Position numbers and translations under genes: made by a program. Shown here in pieces: positions 46,869 to 59,098 of a DNA stretch of 64,000 nt. The notes beneath the pieces were generated by a model. It was not told where the DNA came from and made no database searches. It saw only the letters and a program-made list of their open reading frames with translations. Numbering within the stretch: the first letter of the stretch is position 1; each line of letters opens with the position of its first letter. Source of the stretch: Phorcus lineatus (Eukaryota > Mollusca > Gastropoda > Trochida > Trochidae); contig OV121087.1 in the NCBI GenBank assembly GCA_921293015.1, forward strand, positions 5,778,501-5,842,500, given 5' to 3'.

Positions 46869-47923
46869 TTAGGCATTTACAATTTTAGCTGTAGTTTTAT
46901 TAATATATTCGAGGAATTTACATACATTTAAGATGATATTTTTATTTTATCTGTTAAGGAGGTCGATGAAAGTGTGGTTGTTAACAATACTGTACACTAA
47001 GTGGAGTAATAAACTTATTTCTAGCATCATCATATAATTTACAATAAAATAGAATGTGTAATTCGTCTTCAATGCTGGTAATATTGTTTATTTTGCAGTA
47101 AGAACATACTCTGTCAGCAATTGATGAATTTTTGTATCGTCCTGTTTCTATGCCTAGCCCAAAATTGCTTCGCCTAAATTTTGCTAAGAGAGATTTAAGA
47201 TAAGGAGATATTGATAATGTAAGATAGCTTTCCACTTGTAGTAATGTTTTAAATTGTTAATGAGCAAATTAATCTGAAATATTATGAATACTGGCAGACC
47301 ATGGTTGTTTCAGATTATCAGAAAGTCTAAGTTTAAACTGTTTCATAAAAGCCTTGCTATCCCCAACATCTTGTGAGAGCCATACAAATCCAAAACCATA
47401 TTGATTTATGATATTCTTTATGTATGTAACCAAAGTGGACCTACTCGAATCATCGAGAGATTTAAACATATTATAACCCTGAAATGGAAGTCTTTGTGGA
47501 TCTAGTTGAATTAACCTACAACAATATTTGACCGCTCTAGACATATAATTAAACTGTAATTGAAGCCGACCACATTCTCCTAAAACAATACTGCTACTCA
47601 CATTTCTACCAACTCTTTAATCTGGAGGCTTTCAATAACTTTACAATAAGATGTTATCCAGACTTCAAATCCATAACACAAAATAGGCAGAATAATAGAA
47701 TCAAACAGTTTAAATAGATCATTAGGCAACAAAGTTCCAAAAGTTCTTGAAAAGAATATATAGAGATAAGTGCTTAATTACCTTGGGAAGTCAGACAGTG
47801 TTTAGCCTTAGTCCATGGAAGTCTAGGAGCGAAAACTATACCAAGATACCTATAAGATGATACAACCTCAATCTGTTTCCCTTCGAAGAACCATTTATCA
47901 TAATGCCAAAAATGCATTTAAGC
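46869..47923 (-). mobile_element. LINE-B fragment, copy 4
   Basis: Indistinguishable by eye from copy 2. Confidence 0.85.
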
Positions 47924-48565
47924 AAGATATAAGAAAAAAGGAAGAATAAAGGATATAAACAAGTCTAACTTGTTTCCTTGCAAACAAATGAATTTGAACC
48001 AGATTTATTTAAGGCTGTTTTCGTAAGATAGATATAGAAATCATTCTTTTTTTCTGGTTACGCCCTGAAACCATATCAACTACCCCTGCCACAAATCAGA
48101 GCTTATCAAATCTAAGAAGGTGATGTATTATTCTTCATATGGAATGTATGGTTTCCTGTTAAGAGTACAAACCCAAACAGTTGAATTGAACAAGAACTCC
48201 TTTTTAAAGGTATTGAAAGTTAAGTTTAAAAAGAAATCATAATTGGCGTTAACTGGAATAAAACCGTCCCTATGATTTGATCAGGCTTATTGAGTCACAG
48301 GCTTGATTATGTCAAAGCATTGTGATGGCGTTTAAGTTGATGTTTATATCTTGTGCCAAATCTACTGTCAACATATCATATAAAAAAATATTCGACTTGA
48401 TTACACTGTTAACACATTAACTTGAAAAGAAAATAGGCGCTAGTCACTTGACTGTCATTTTAGAGGCAGAGCCATTATGTAAAATGGTCAAGAATACTTG
48501 TAACCTTTCCAATATAAGAATTATTTAATTAACCATTGCGTATTAGATTTTAACCAAGCAGTAAA

Positions 48566-49539
48566 AGTCACTGCAGCTAAGCCGAAGACGGGAGTGGATT
48601 ACCTGGCAGAATCTTGACCCATGAAATAAATCAAAATGAATCGTGTTCGTGTCCTTTAATTTCCTTTTGAATTCTGCAAGTGAGCTGGAGTTGACCACGT
48701 CCAGGGGGAGGGAATTCCAGATATTGACCGTGTCTGGTAGAAACGATTTAGAGTAATTACTTGTGTTGCATTTTATGCTTTGAAGGTCGGAATAGTTTCT
48801 TAAATTGTACCCACTTGCGTCGGACACAGCGTCAGGTATTAGGTTTGATAAATATTCAGGTACTAGTTTATCAACCATCTTATGAAAGACATACAGTTTC
48901 TGGAGATATCTACGCTTCTCTAATGAAGTAATGTTAGTTTCTGAGTATAACTTTTCATGACTTGTGCCGCGAACGGCACCACAAATAGTTCCAATTGCGT
49001 CCAGATTAAGTTTTTCTAGAAGTAAAGATTGCTCTTTTGTACAATTATCCCAGATGTGGCATGAATAATCGAAAACTGGTAATATAAATGATTTATACAT
49101 GGGCTGAAGGGTTTTACGATTAAGGCGCTATTTAAAACTTCTAAGGCAATTTATCATTGGACTTACCTTTTTGATAATACTATCAATATGGTTATGCCAC
49201 ATGCAATCCTGTTGTAGAATTAATCCTAGATGTCTATGAGAGGAAACGTCATTTATAGGTGTATTATTCATAGATAAAACTGGTTTGAAAGTCGGAGCAT
49301 GCTTACGGCTGAATTGAATTGAGACGGTTTTACTTGGATTAAAATCAACTTGCCATTCGTTAGCCCAGGTGGTTAATGACGGACAGGTCATTATTAAGGC
49401 TCTGAGCGGCAACATTGGGGTCATTAATTATTACGTAAAGCGATGTATCGTCGGCAAATAACCGTATATTGCTGTCTATATCGTGAACAATGTCATTGAT
49501 ATAGATCTTAATGAATATCATTGTTTGTTTATTGGTCAT
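48566..49539 (-). mobile_element. LINE-A fragment, copy 5
   Basis: An extra G at about 49,371 breaks the F-A-D-D frame that is open in copies 1-4, leaving only the downstream part (WANEWQVDFNPSKTVS onward) in its original frame. Confidence 0.85.
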
Positions 49540-49882
49540 AGGTTGCTTATGAAATAATCGATTACATTTATTGATATAGGGATGAATATAATGTAATAGT
49601 TTTTATATTGGCTATCTGAGCCTGTTCTTTTATATATTCCTTAAGTTTGTACTACAATGTTGTATTGTTTGATCCGTGTTTTGGGGGTATTAACAGGTAT
49701 CCGAATGTTTTTGGTGATATCGCTAGATAATTACTATACATTGCTCTTAACTGGCATTGCTACGTGCCATGTCTATGATGACATACAGTGCGTTTGATAC
49801 TATGGATATTTTCTTATCATAAAGCTAACGTATTTGGTCGTGTATTAGAATTTTGCTGTTTTAAGTGCTTGTATATAACTAT

Positions 49883-50400
49883 GTGCATCAAACCCAGTAT
49901 AGAATCGCCCCCCTCTATTGTAAATAAGTATATGAGCATCAAACCCAGTATAGAATCGCCCCCTCTGATGTATATAAGTATGTGCATCAAACCCAGTATA
50001 GAATCGCCCCCTCTATTCTAAATAAGTATGTGCATCAAACCAAGTATAGAATCACCCCCTCTTTTCTAAATAAGTATATGCTTCAAAACCAGTATAGAAT
50101 TGCGCCCTCTATTTCCTATATATGTCAATATGTGCATCAAACCCCAGTATAGAATCCCCCCTCCATTGTAAATAAGTATATGTGCCTAAAACACAGTATA
50201 GAATCGCCCCCCTCTATTGTAAATAAGTATATGTGCATCAAACCCAGTATAGAATCGCCCCCTCTATTGTAAATAAATATGTGCATCAAACCCATTATAG
50301 AATCGTCCCCTCTATTGTAAATAAGTATATTTGCATCAAACCCAGTATAGAATCGCCCCCTCTTTTGTATATAAGTATGTGAATCAAACCCAGTATATAG
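49883..50400 (+). repeat. Minisatellite block, copy 5
   Basis: Same units as copy 2 with small changes ('gcctaaaacac', 'catcaaaccccag', an added C in one C-run). Confidence 0.9.
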
Positions 50401-51559
50401 ATCATGGGCCGAAGGTTTTTATTGTTCATTTGAGGTCCAAGTTTTTGGTGAAGGGGAAAACTTCACCTCATAGTACAGAAAAGGGTTATTCCTCACAAAA
50501 TATCCAATGTTGCACCTAGAATACTTGTTCGTTAATTAATTAAGACTAATTTAAGTCTCTGTTAAAAGTACAATTTTTTAACCAATCAGGACAGCAGCTA
50601 GGCTATTCTGCCCTGATAATAAAGATGGCCGCACCCCATGAAAGGTTGTATGTTGTCATAATTACGAGTCTGCACATGAGAGAACTGTAGCAATATAACA
50701 TGTTTCTTTGGGGGCAGTACTTATGAGTATATTAATTAAACACTAGTAATCTATGGATGGATTTCACACATATATTAATTTATTTCATTAAGAATTCAGC
50801 AGGTTACGATACTCGTCGAGCAAGTCATCGTGTTTAACAAACATAAACAAGGTAATCGGTAATAATGAAAAGTAAAGTTTAAGCTGTTCAGCCTGAGAGA
50901 TTCAGTAGATTAATATTACACACATACATGTTTTATAACAGTAAATGAAAAATTGTAATTCTTTTGAGAAACGTGAAGATAAGTATATTACCGTTGGTCA
51001 AAATGACGAAATTACATTTTACATCTAAATTCTTAGTATTTAGTTCAACTAATAATTATAGAAAAGTTAACATTTTAATAAGCATTACAGATAGATTTTC
51101 AAATATTTCCACAAAGAGCAAAGGATACAATGAATCATTTGATTACTATTTAAAAGACTCTTTATGTTGAAAAAAAAATAAACATATTTTTATTTTCTGT
51201 TTCATTTTCTTACATGGCTGTTCAAAGTTTTAATCATGCTTCACCTGAGCAGTGCATTATAAAAAAATTGAAACAAAGAAGTCTGATCTGAAATAAAAAT
51301 TTGGAATCTGAAATTTATGCGGAAAGGTTTAATTGTGGTCGAAGAAAATAAACAGTTCTGGACCCCTGTAAAAATCTCTCAACCAGTTGTTGAATAATAA
51401 CAAAACTTGTATTTGAATGTCGTGAGTTCACTCACTATAAATCTATAACATGAAAATACATTTACAGACAGACATTTTATTCAGTATAGAGGCCAAAAGT
51501 CCATAATACAAACTACATTTCCAATATTTTTACAAGCGCACAAAAAAGGTTACAGGTTT

Positions 51560-52617
51560 TAGGCATTTACAATTTTAGCTGTAGTTTTATTAATATATTC
51601 GAGGAATTTACATACATTTAAGATGATATTTTTATTTTATTCTGTTAAGGAGGTCGATGAAAGTGTGGTTGTTAACAATACTGTACACTAAGTGGAGTAA
51701 TAAACTTATTTCTAGCATCATCATATAATTTACAATAAAATAGAATGTGTAATTCGTCTTCAATGCTGGTAATATTGTTTATTTTGCAGTAAGAACATAC
51801 TCTGTCAGCAATTGATGAATTTTTGTATCGTCCTGTTTCTATGCCTAGCCCAAAATTGCTTCGCCTAAATTTTGCTAAGAGAGATTTAAGATAAGGAGAT
51901 ATTGATAATGTAAGATAGCTTTCCACTTGTAGTAATGTTTTAAATTGTTAATGAGCAAATTAATCTGAAATATTATGAATACTGGCAGACCATGGTTGTT
52001 TCAGATTATCAGAAAGTCTAAGTTTAAACTGTTTCATAAAAGCCTTGCTATCCCCAACATCTTGTGAGAGCCATACAAATCCAAAACCATATTGATTTAT
52101 GATATTCTTTATGTATGTAACCAAAGTGGACCTACTCGAAATCATCGAGAGATTTAAACATATTATAACCCTGAAATGGAAGTCTTTGTGGATCTAGTTG
52201 AATTAACCTACAACAATATTTGACCGCTCTAGACATATAATTAAACTGTAATTGAAGCCGACCACATTCTCCTAAAACAATACTGCTACTCACATTTCTA
52301 CCAACTCTTTAATCTGGAGGCTTTCAATAACTTTACAATAAGATGTTATCCAGACTTCAAATCCATAACACAAAATAGGCAGAATAATAGAATCAAACAG
52401 TTTAAATAGATCATTAGGCAACAAAGTTCCAAAAGTTCTTGAAAAGAATATATAGAGATAAGTGCTTAATTACCTTGGGAAGTCAGACAGTGTTTAGCCT
52501 TAGTCCATGGAAGTCTAGGAGCGAAAACTATACCAAGATACCTATAAGATGATACAACCTCAATCTGTTTCCCTTCGAAGAAACCATTTATCATAATGCC
52601 AAAAATGCATTTAAGCA
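51560..52617 (-). mobile_element. LINE-B fragment, copy 5
   Basis: An inserted A at about 52,140 splits the frame that reads NMFKSLDDSSRSTLVTYIKN in the other copies. Confidence 0.85.
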
Positions 52618-53254
52618 AGATATAAGAAAAAAGGAAGAATAAAGGATATAAACAAGTCTAACTTGTTTCCCTTGCAAACAAATGAATTTGAACCAGATTT
52701 ATTTAAGGCTGTTTTCGTAAGATAGATATAGAAATCATTCTTTTTTTCTGGTTACGCCCTGAAACCATATCAACTACCCCACAAATCAGAGCTTATCAAA
52801 TCTAAGAAGGTGATGTATTATTCTTCATATGGAATGTATGGTTTCCTGTTAAGAGTACAAACCCAAACAGTTGAATTGAACAAGAACTCCTTTTTAAAGG
52901 TATTGAAAGTTAAGTTTAAAAAGAAATCATAATTGGCGTTAACTGGAATAAAACCGTCCCTATGATTTGATCAGGCTTATTGAGTCACAGGCTTGATTAT
53001 GTCAAAGCATTGTGATGGCGTTTAAGTTGATGTTTATATCTTGTGCCAAATCTACTGTCAACATATCATATAAAAGATATTCGACTTGATTACACTGTTA
53101 ACACATTAACTTGAAAAGAAAATAGGCGCTAGTCACTTGACTGTCATTTTAGAGGCAGAGCCATTATGTAAAATGGTCAAGAATACTTGTAACCTTTCCA
53201 ATATAAGAATTATTTAATTAACCATTGCGTATTAGATTTTAACCAAGCAGTAAA

Positions 53255-53835
53255 ATTTGATAGATGAAACGAAAGATTATTCTCTACTAGAAAGGAAAAA
53301 TTTTGTATTAGACTTTAAAATAATGAATTAAAAGAGGGGTGGATGGGTGTCGCAGGGATAATATTTTAAATTGTCATACTGCACATCCCGCAGAGTCAGA
53401 ACATTGAAAGACATAATCATTGACAGAAATATTTTTCTTTTTTAAGCTCTATAAGAATACAAACAAAATAAAACGATTTTGGTTCTAGAAACATTTGAAA
53501 ATATTTTTAATAGCTATATCAAAATCTACAGAGTAAGATCACAATTGATCAAGAACAAAAGATTTCTGCCCTCAAGGACTTTTATACAATTTGGATCTTG
53601 ACAAGTCCAAAATACAAACATGTGAGGGATTTTCAGGACTAAAGAGCTAAAGAAATGTATAACAAACAAATTTTAAAAAATAATATTTATATTTTTCAAT
53701 TAATTATGAATTTTAAAAAATGTTTACAGAGGAAAAAGAGGGTATTTAATAGCAATCAAATAAAAATTAAAAGATCATAGAAAAATATTTACCAGAGTTA
53801 CCTCCCTTTGTTAAGAAAAAGTGCACATTAATGGC
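53255..53835. other. Unique AT-rich sequence between the array and the minisatellite
   Basis: Right flank of the tandem array. No repeat of this stretch elsewhere in the window and no gene recognised. Confidence 0.6.
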
Positions 53836-56215
53836 CGTATAGAATCGCCCCCTCTATTGTAAATAAGTATGTGCATCAAACCCAGTATAGAATCGCCCCC
53901 TCTATTGTAAATAAGTATGTGCATCAAACCCAGTATAGAATCGCCCCCTCTATTGTATATAAGTATGTGCATCAAACCCAGTATAGAATCGCCCCCCTTT
54001 TGTATATAAGTATGTGCATCAAACCAAGTATAGAATCGCCCCCTCTATTGTAAATAAGTATGTGCATCAAACCCAGTATAGAATCGCCCCCTCTATTGTA
54101 TATAAGTATGTGCATCAAACCCAGTATAGAATCGCCCCCTCTATTGGAAATAAGAACATGCATCAAACCCAGTATAGAATCGCCCCCTCTATTGTAAACA
54201 AGTATGTGCATCAAACCCAGTATAGAATCGCCCCCTCTTTTGTATATAAGTATGTGCATCAAATCCACTATAGAACCCCCCCCCCCCTCTTTTGTATATA
54301 AATATGTGCATCAAACCCAGTATAGAATCGTCCCCTCTATTGTATATAAGTATATGCATCAAACCCAGTATAGAATCGCCCCCTCTATTGTATATAAGTA
54401 TATGTGCATCAAATCCACTATAGAACCCCCCCCCCCCCTCTTTTGTATATAAATATGTCCATCAAACCCAGTATAGAATCGTCCCCTCTATTGTATATAA
54501 GTATATGCATCAAACCCAGTATAGAATCGCCCCCTCTTTTGTATATAATTATGTGCATCAAACCCAGTATAGATTCGCCCTCTCTATTGTATTTAAGTAT
54601 GTGCATCAAACCCAGTATAGAATCACCCCCTCTATTCTAAATAAGTATATGCATCAAACCCAGTATAGAATCGTCCCCTCTATTGTATATAAGTATATGC
54701 ATCAAACCCAGTATAGAATCGCCCCCTCTTTTGTATATAATTATGTGCATCAAACCCAGTATAGAATCACCCTCTCTATTCTAAATAAGTATGTGCATCA
54801 AACCCAGTATAGAATCGCCCCCTCTATTCTAAATAAGTATGTGCATCAAACCCAGTATAGAATCGCCCCCTCTATTGTATATAAGTATGTGCATCAAACC
54901 CAGTATAGATTCGCCCTCTCTATTGTATTTAAGTATGAGCATCAAACCCAGTATAGATTCGCCCTCTCTATTGTATATAAGTATGTGCATCAAACCCAGT
55001 ATAGATTCGCCCTCTCTATTGTATTTAAGTATGTGCATCAAACCCAGTATAGAATCACCCCCTCTTTTGTATATAATTATGTGCATCAAACCCAGTATAG
55101 ATTCGCCCTCTCTATTGTATTTAAGTATGTGCATCAAACCCAGTATAGAATCACCCCCTCTTTTGTATATAATTATGTGCATCAAACCCAGTATAGATTC
55201 GCCCTCTCTATTGTATTTAAGTATGTGCATCAAACCCAGTATAGAATCGCCCCCTCTATTGTATATAAGTATGTGCATCAAACCCAGTATAGATTCGCCC
55301 TCTCTATTGTATTTAAGTATGTGCATCAAACCCAGTATAGAATCGCCCCCTCTATTGTATATAATTATGTGCATCAAACCCAGTATAGATTCGCCCTCTC
55401 TATTGTATTTAAGTATGTGCATCAAACCCAGTATAGAATCGCCCCCTCTATTCTAAATAAGTATGTGCATCAAACCCAGTATAGAATCGCCCCCTCTATT
55501 GTATATAAGTATATGCATCAAACCCAGTATAGAATCGCCCCCTCTTTTGTATATAATTATGTGCATCAAACCCAGTATAGAATCACCCTCTCTATTCTAA
55601 ATAAGTATGTGCATCAAACCCAGTATAGAATCGCCCCCTCTATTGTATATAAGTATGTGCATCAAACCCAGTATAGATTCGCCCTCTCTATTGTATTTAA
55701 GTATGTGCATCAAACCCAGTATAGAATCGCCCCCTCTATTGTATATAAGTATGTGCATCAAACCCAGTATAGATTCGCCCTCTCTATTGTATTTAAGTAT
55801 GTGCATCAAACCCAGTATAGAATCGCCCCCTCTATTGTATATAAGTATGTGCATCAAACCCAGTATAGATTCGCCCTCTCTATTGTATTTAAGTATGTGC
55901 ATCAAACCCAGTATAGAATCGCCCCCTCTATTGTATATAAGTATGTGCATCAAACCCAGTATAGATTCGCCCTCTCTATTGTATTTAAGTATGTGCATCA
56001 AACCCAGTATAGAATCGCCCCCTCTATTGTATATAAGTATGTGCATCAAACCCAGTATAGATTCGCCCTCTCTATTGTATTTAAGTATGTGCATCAAACC
56101 CAGTATAGAATCGCCCCCTCTATTGTATATAAGTATGTGCATCAAACCCAGTATAGATTCGCCCTCTCTATTGTATTTAAGTATGTGCATCAAACCCAGT
56201 AGAGAATCGCCCCCG
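53836..56215 (+). repeat. 48 bp minisatellite, ~49 units, with 96 bp and 768 bp higher-order periods
   Basis: Unit 'gtgcatcaaacccagtatag' + 'aatcgccccctctattgtat' + 'ataagtat'. Two main variants ('agaatcgccccctct...gtatata' and 'agattcgccctctct...gtattta') alternate strictly at the right end, giving a 96-base dimer repeated about six times. The blocks 54,829-55,425 and 55,597-56,193 are in the same order, 768 bases (16 units) apart. Because 48 is a multiple of 3, long frames stay open (up to 565 codons, YVHQTQYRIAPSIVYK per unit; 16-residue repeats also on the other strand). There is no signal peptide, splice signal or non-repeat portion, so I do not call a gene. The left third has more varied units, including C-runs of 10-12 at about 54,277 and 54,427. 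Confidence 0.95.
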
Positions 56216-56347
56216 GTATTGTATTTATATGAATTTCAGCGCGGTACCACCCATGGTTCGCTAGTTCCAGCCGATGCTCGCAGGCCGCGATATAAGTGAA
56301 ATAATCTAGAAAGCGGCGTTAAACACCAACTCACCTCACCTCACCTC
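56216..56347 (+). mobile_element. SINE-like tail inserted in the minisatellite
   Basis: Interrupts the repeat. Contains 'gcgcggtaccacccatggtt', 'ggttcgctagttcc' (faintly like a pol III B box), 'gaaagcggcgttaaacacca' and a tandem CACCT end. The 3' end matches that at about 58,750-58,797. Confidence 0.5.
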
Positions 56348-56359
56348 CATTTCATATAA

Positions 56360-56556
56360 GTATGTGCATCAAACGAAGTATAGATTCGCCCCCTTTAACT
56401 GTACATTGTTATGTACATCAAACCCAGTATAGAATCGCCCCCTTTACCTGTATATGTTTTGTGCATCAAACCCAATTTAGAATCACCCCCTCTATTGTAT
56501 ATAAGTATGTGCATCAAACCCAGTATAGATTCGCCCCCCTTTAACTGTACATTGAA
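56360..56556 (+). repeat. Outlying minisatellite units
   Basis: Four to five diverged units with other linkers ('ttaactgtacattgttatgt', 'ttacctgtatatgttttgtg'), continuing the array after the SINE-like insertion. The last unit fades at 'ttaactgtacattgaaaaaa'. Confidence 0.85.
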
Positions 56557-57748
56557 AAAAATGTAAAGCTGTACCTTTTCATAGTCCATATCCAGCTCTT
56601 ACTATTAAAACGAAATGAAATATAAATTTCAGAACACTTGAAATATCAAAAGGCACCATAAAATATATAATTGTGAGAAAACCGAAAATATCGAAAAGTA
56701 CGACTCAAGTAGCTTTATAATACTCATGCAAAGTTTAGTTAGGTCTAATGAAGGTTTTATTTGTTCTGATCTGGAGACGAAATGATTACAGACGGAGAGA
56801 CAGACACGGTGATGTTTATATCCCACGGTAATCCCGGTGGGATAAAAATATACATTTGCAAAAAAAAATTAAGCGGATCGTTTAAATAACCATTAATACA
56901 ACAGAAAAGCGCAATGGTTCAGGGAATAATTCAATGATGTCGTCGTGACATTAACAATTACGCCATCATTTACAACGTCAATAGAAACTTCTAGTTTAAC
57001 ACAAAATGATTGAATGCATCATTATTGCAGATATCAACTAAATATGCATTATTTATTTTGTTTATTTTGGAATGGTGTGATACTTTGGTAATTGTTTGTA
57101 CCTATGATTCTGACATCTTTCGAACTCTTACTGCTTAAGATCGTCATCAAGCTAAATAGCATCAACATTGCATTGGTATATTGACATTTTAAGTTGGCAG
57201 ATTAAATTAAATTTGACATGCAACCTAAAAACAATGGCCGAGTCGAGCTGGCATAGAGGGTACGGGAAATATGTTGAAAATAAGATTTGTTTCAATGTAT
57301 ACATTGTCATACTGTTTTCATCTCTGTTTGACGTGTCCTTTAATCAATTATCATACCCTTAAGACGTCCGTTAGAGCATGAAAACTCTATGAACAAATAA
57401 TTAAAAAAACCTATAACATGCAACAATGTTCTGGATTAATATGACATTATTTAAATCTTGAATCAGATGTATGAATTTGATTTTAAAAACTCAATACTAA
57501 TCTGGTGTTTTGGGGTAGTTTGCATGAGATGTTACCCACAGATGGTATTCTATCAGTTTGCAAACCGCTATCCTTTATTATGAATACATGTACATGCTGT
57601 GCTATTGTACGTTTACTTGATTTATGACATTATTACGACACTATAAATGCATGCATGTATAGATAGAATATGACCCATGGAATATCTCTTTCCACAGTTT
57701 GATACTTCAAAGCAGCATGTGTTATCAGGAAGGAAGTATTATTTTCAC
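56557..57748. other. SRCR-gene intron sequence duplicated at 60.9-61.06 kb and 63.2-63.9 kb
   Basis: About 57,073-57,270 matches 60,870-61,065 in the same orientation (shared: 'gatcgtcatcaagctaaata', 'catgcaacctaaaaacaatg', 'gtcgagctggcatagagggt'). About 57,410-57,748 matches 63,220-63,924. This is intronic DNA duplicated along with the SRCR exons. No gene of its own. Confidence 0.6.
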
Positions 57749-57893
57749 CTCGGTTGTCCCACAGATCCGCAAACTACTCTTGCATCAGCCACATCAAAGT
57801 CATCATCACAGACTGTGCCCCAGCTTCCATTAAAGTAAACCTCCACTCTCCCCTTGTCTGGTCCGGGTATCAGTCTCGTATTCACGGTTTCAG
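57749..57893 (-). CDS. SRCR domain, first-half exon
   Basis: Acceptor 'gctgtag' and donor 'gtgaaa' bound 145 open bases: [48 protein letters not shown] plus a split codon. This is the N-terminal half of an SRCR domain (R-L-x-x-G...G-R-V-E-V-x-x-x-G-x-W-G-T-V-C-D-D-x-F-x-x-x-D-A-x-V-V-C). The usual arginine after the second cysteine is glycine here (C-G-S), whereas the sister exon at 63,925 has C-R-S. It starts in the phase left by 59,099-59,271 (G plus CT) and ends in the phase taken up by 18,521. The expressed protein would be extracellular; no signal peptide or transmembrane segment is in the window. Confidence 0.85.
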
Positions 57894-59098
57894 CTACAGC
57901 ACATTTTTGTAAACATTCACTTCCCTTTTTGTCAATGTCACAAAAAATAAATTTTGTAAGTATTATATTTCAAACTGTTTAAGAGAAAATCAGTTAAGAT
58001 TATGGCTATTTGATTACGCCAGTCATAAAGAATATTATTATTATATACATACATCGCAGCAATGATTTATAGGATGATACAATGAAAACAGAATCAATAT
58101 TTCAACAAAAGTAGTAGAAAAACATACTTTCACTGGTGAGAAAAGTAGGACAGAACCTATCATCTGGCGGTGATTAGAGCTGACGATAAATTACTTGTTG
58201 CAATGTTTTAGTTGTGAAACTGTTAGTATTTTGCAGTGTCGTATTTCTTTAGATAACAAAAAACCTTCTTATGTTCATCTATAGATGGTTTATTTTATAA
58301 TAATTAATTTCATAGCGAAAACATTAACAAAGGGAGTTGTCTGTTAAAGGCATTGCAGCTCCACTACCAATATTAGTTTCTGACGATCCCAATTTCTTAC
58401 GGATCAAATATTTCCTCATGGTTTTCCCAAAATGTACGCTTGGATTCTTATTTGCAAACATGCACAAAAGATATATTTTTCAAAACAGTTTTCGATTTCT
58501 AACCATTTACCCTGCAACGATGAGAGAATTATTTCACAAACACGGCTCGCCTTTTGATGTCGGCCTACAGCGTTGATAAAATGTTTTATGATGATAAAGA
58601 GCATATAATAACTTCATTGAAGTAGCACGAGTTTTTAGGTATACATAGTGTTCTCACAAAAGTATTGGTTACATATTGCAATATCAAATGAAAGCAGCTA
58701 TAAAACTAACGAAAAAATGTTAGTTTAAGCTTCGGTATTCATTACTCTTGAAAGCGGCGTTATACCCCACCTCACCTCACCTCACCTCACCTCAATTACC
58801 CTGCCTTAGATAATTAAAAGATGTTCATACTAAAATGGCCACTAGTAGTTTTTGCTTGATACTTGATGTTTTCCTCCACGACTACGGAACTTCGTGTTGA
58901 GTCACGAGCTGTTTTACTCCTGGTGATAATGCATTTGGCATAAACATAGGATTATTGGCGACAACTTTTGAAACATAATTTTTAAAAACGTGCTACTACC
59001 TCTTTCACATTGCATATATGTATTTGTGTGTGTGCGCGTTTGGTCACAGACAGAGTATATGTCAAATCTATTAGAAATTTTTAACTACGTAGACTTAC
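57894..59098. other. Inter-domain intron of the SRCR gene
   Basis: Holds a SINE-like end at about 58,735-58,797 ('gaaagcggcgttatacccca' followed by tandem CACCT) and a stretch near 58,500-58,565 ('cacggctcgccttttgatgt') resembling 18,755-18,790 ('catggcttgccttttgatgc'). The 80-codon plus-strand frame at 58.34 kb has no recognisable features. Confidence 0.5.

Larger units (their letters stand above)
43885..48565. repeat. Tandem unit copy 4 (4,681 bp)
   Basis: Differs from copy 2 at very few places. One is 44,537 ('tagacttaat' for 'tagaattaat'), changing HLGLILQ to HLGLSLQ in the LINE-A reading. Confidence 0.95.
48566..53254. repeat. Tandem unit copy 5, with many single-base insertions
   Basis: Last copy. 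From about 49,370 to 52,670 it carries over a dozen one-base insertions relative to copies 2-4, nearly all duplicating the neighbouring base: 'caggtggtta', 'ataggttgc', 'ttgggggta', 'cgcccccctc', 'tcaggacag', 'caccccatg', 'gcctgag', 'tgtggtcg', 'tattctg', 'gaaatcat', 'gaaacca', 'tttccctt'. There is also a 4-base loss near 52,779. The pattern looks like unpolished long-read sequence rather than ordinary divergence. Confidence 0.9.
18522..57748 (-). other. Inferred ~39.2 kb intron inside one SRCR domain
   Basis: If 57,749-57,893 splices to 18,349-18,521, everything between is one intron. Both boundary sites are canonical (GT after ...CCGAG; AG before TATGAAC), the codon phase matches, and the joined peptide follows SRCR order. 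The parallel module at 63.9/59.2 kb has the same architecture with a 4.65 kb intron and shares flanking intron sequence. That supports duplication of an ancestral module followed by expansion of this intron by mobile and tandem DNA. Confidence 0.6.

Noticed and set aside
28141..53254. Ribosomal or histone-type gene cluster
   Set aside because: The tandem unit contains no rRNA, 5S or histone sequence, only LINE tails, minisatellite and anonymous DNA.
54505..56202. 565-codon open frame as a repetitive protein
   Set aside because: It is a direct consequence of a 48-base (16-codon) tandem unit. Other frames and the opposite strand are open too, and there is no signal peptide, splice context or unique sequence.
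53836..56215. CRISPR array
   Set aside because: The whole 48-base unit is repeated, linkers included, with no unique spacers, no cas genes and an animal context.
56240..56290. tRNA-like sequence ('ggttcgctagttcc')
   Set aside because: Only a weak B-box resemblance; no cloverleaf could be drawn, and the context is a SINE-like tail.
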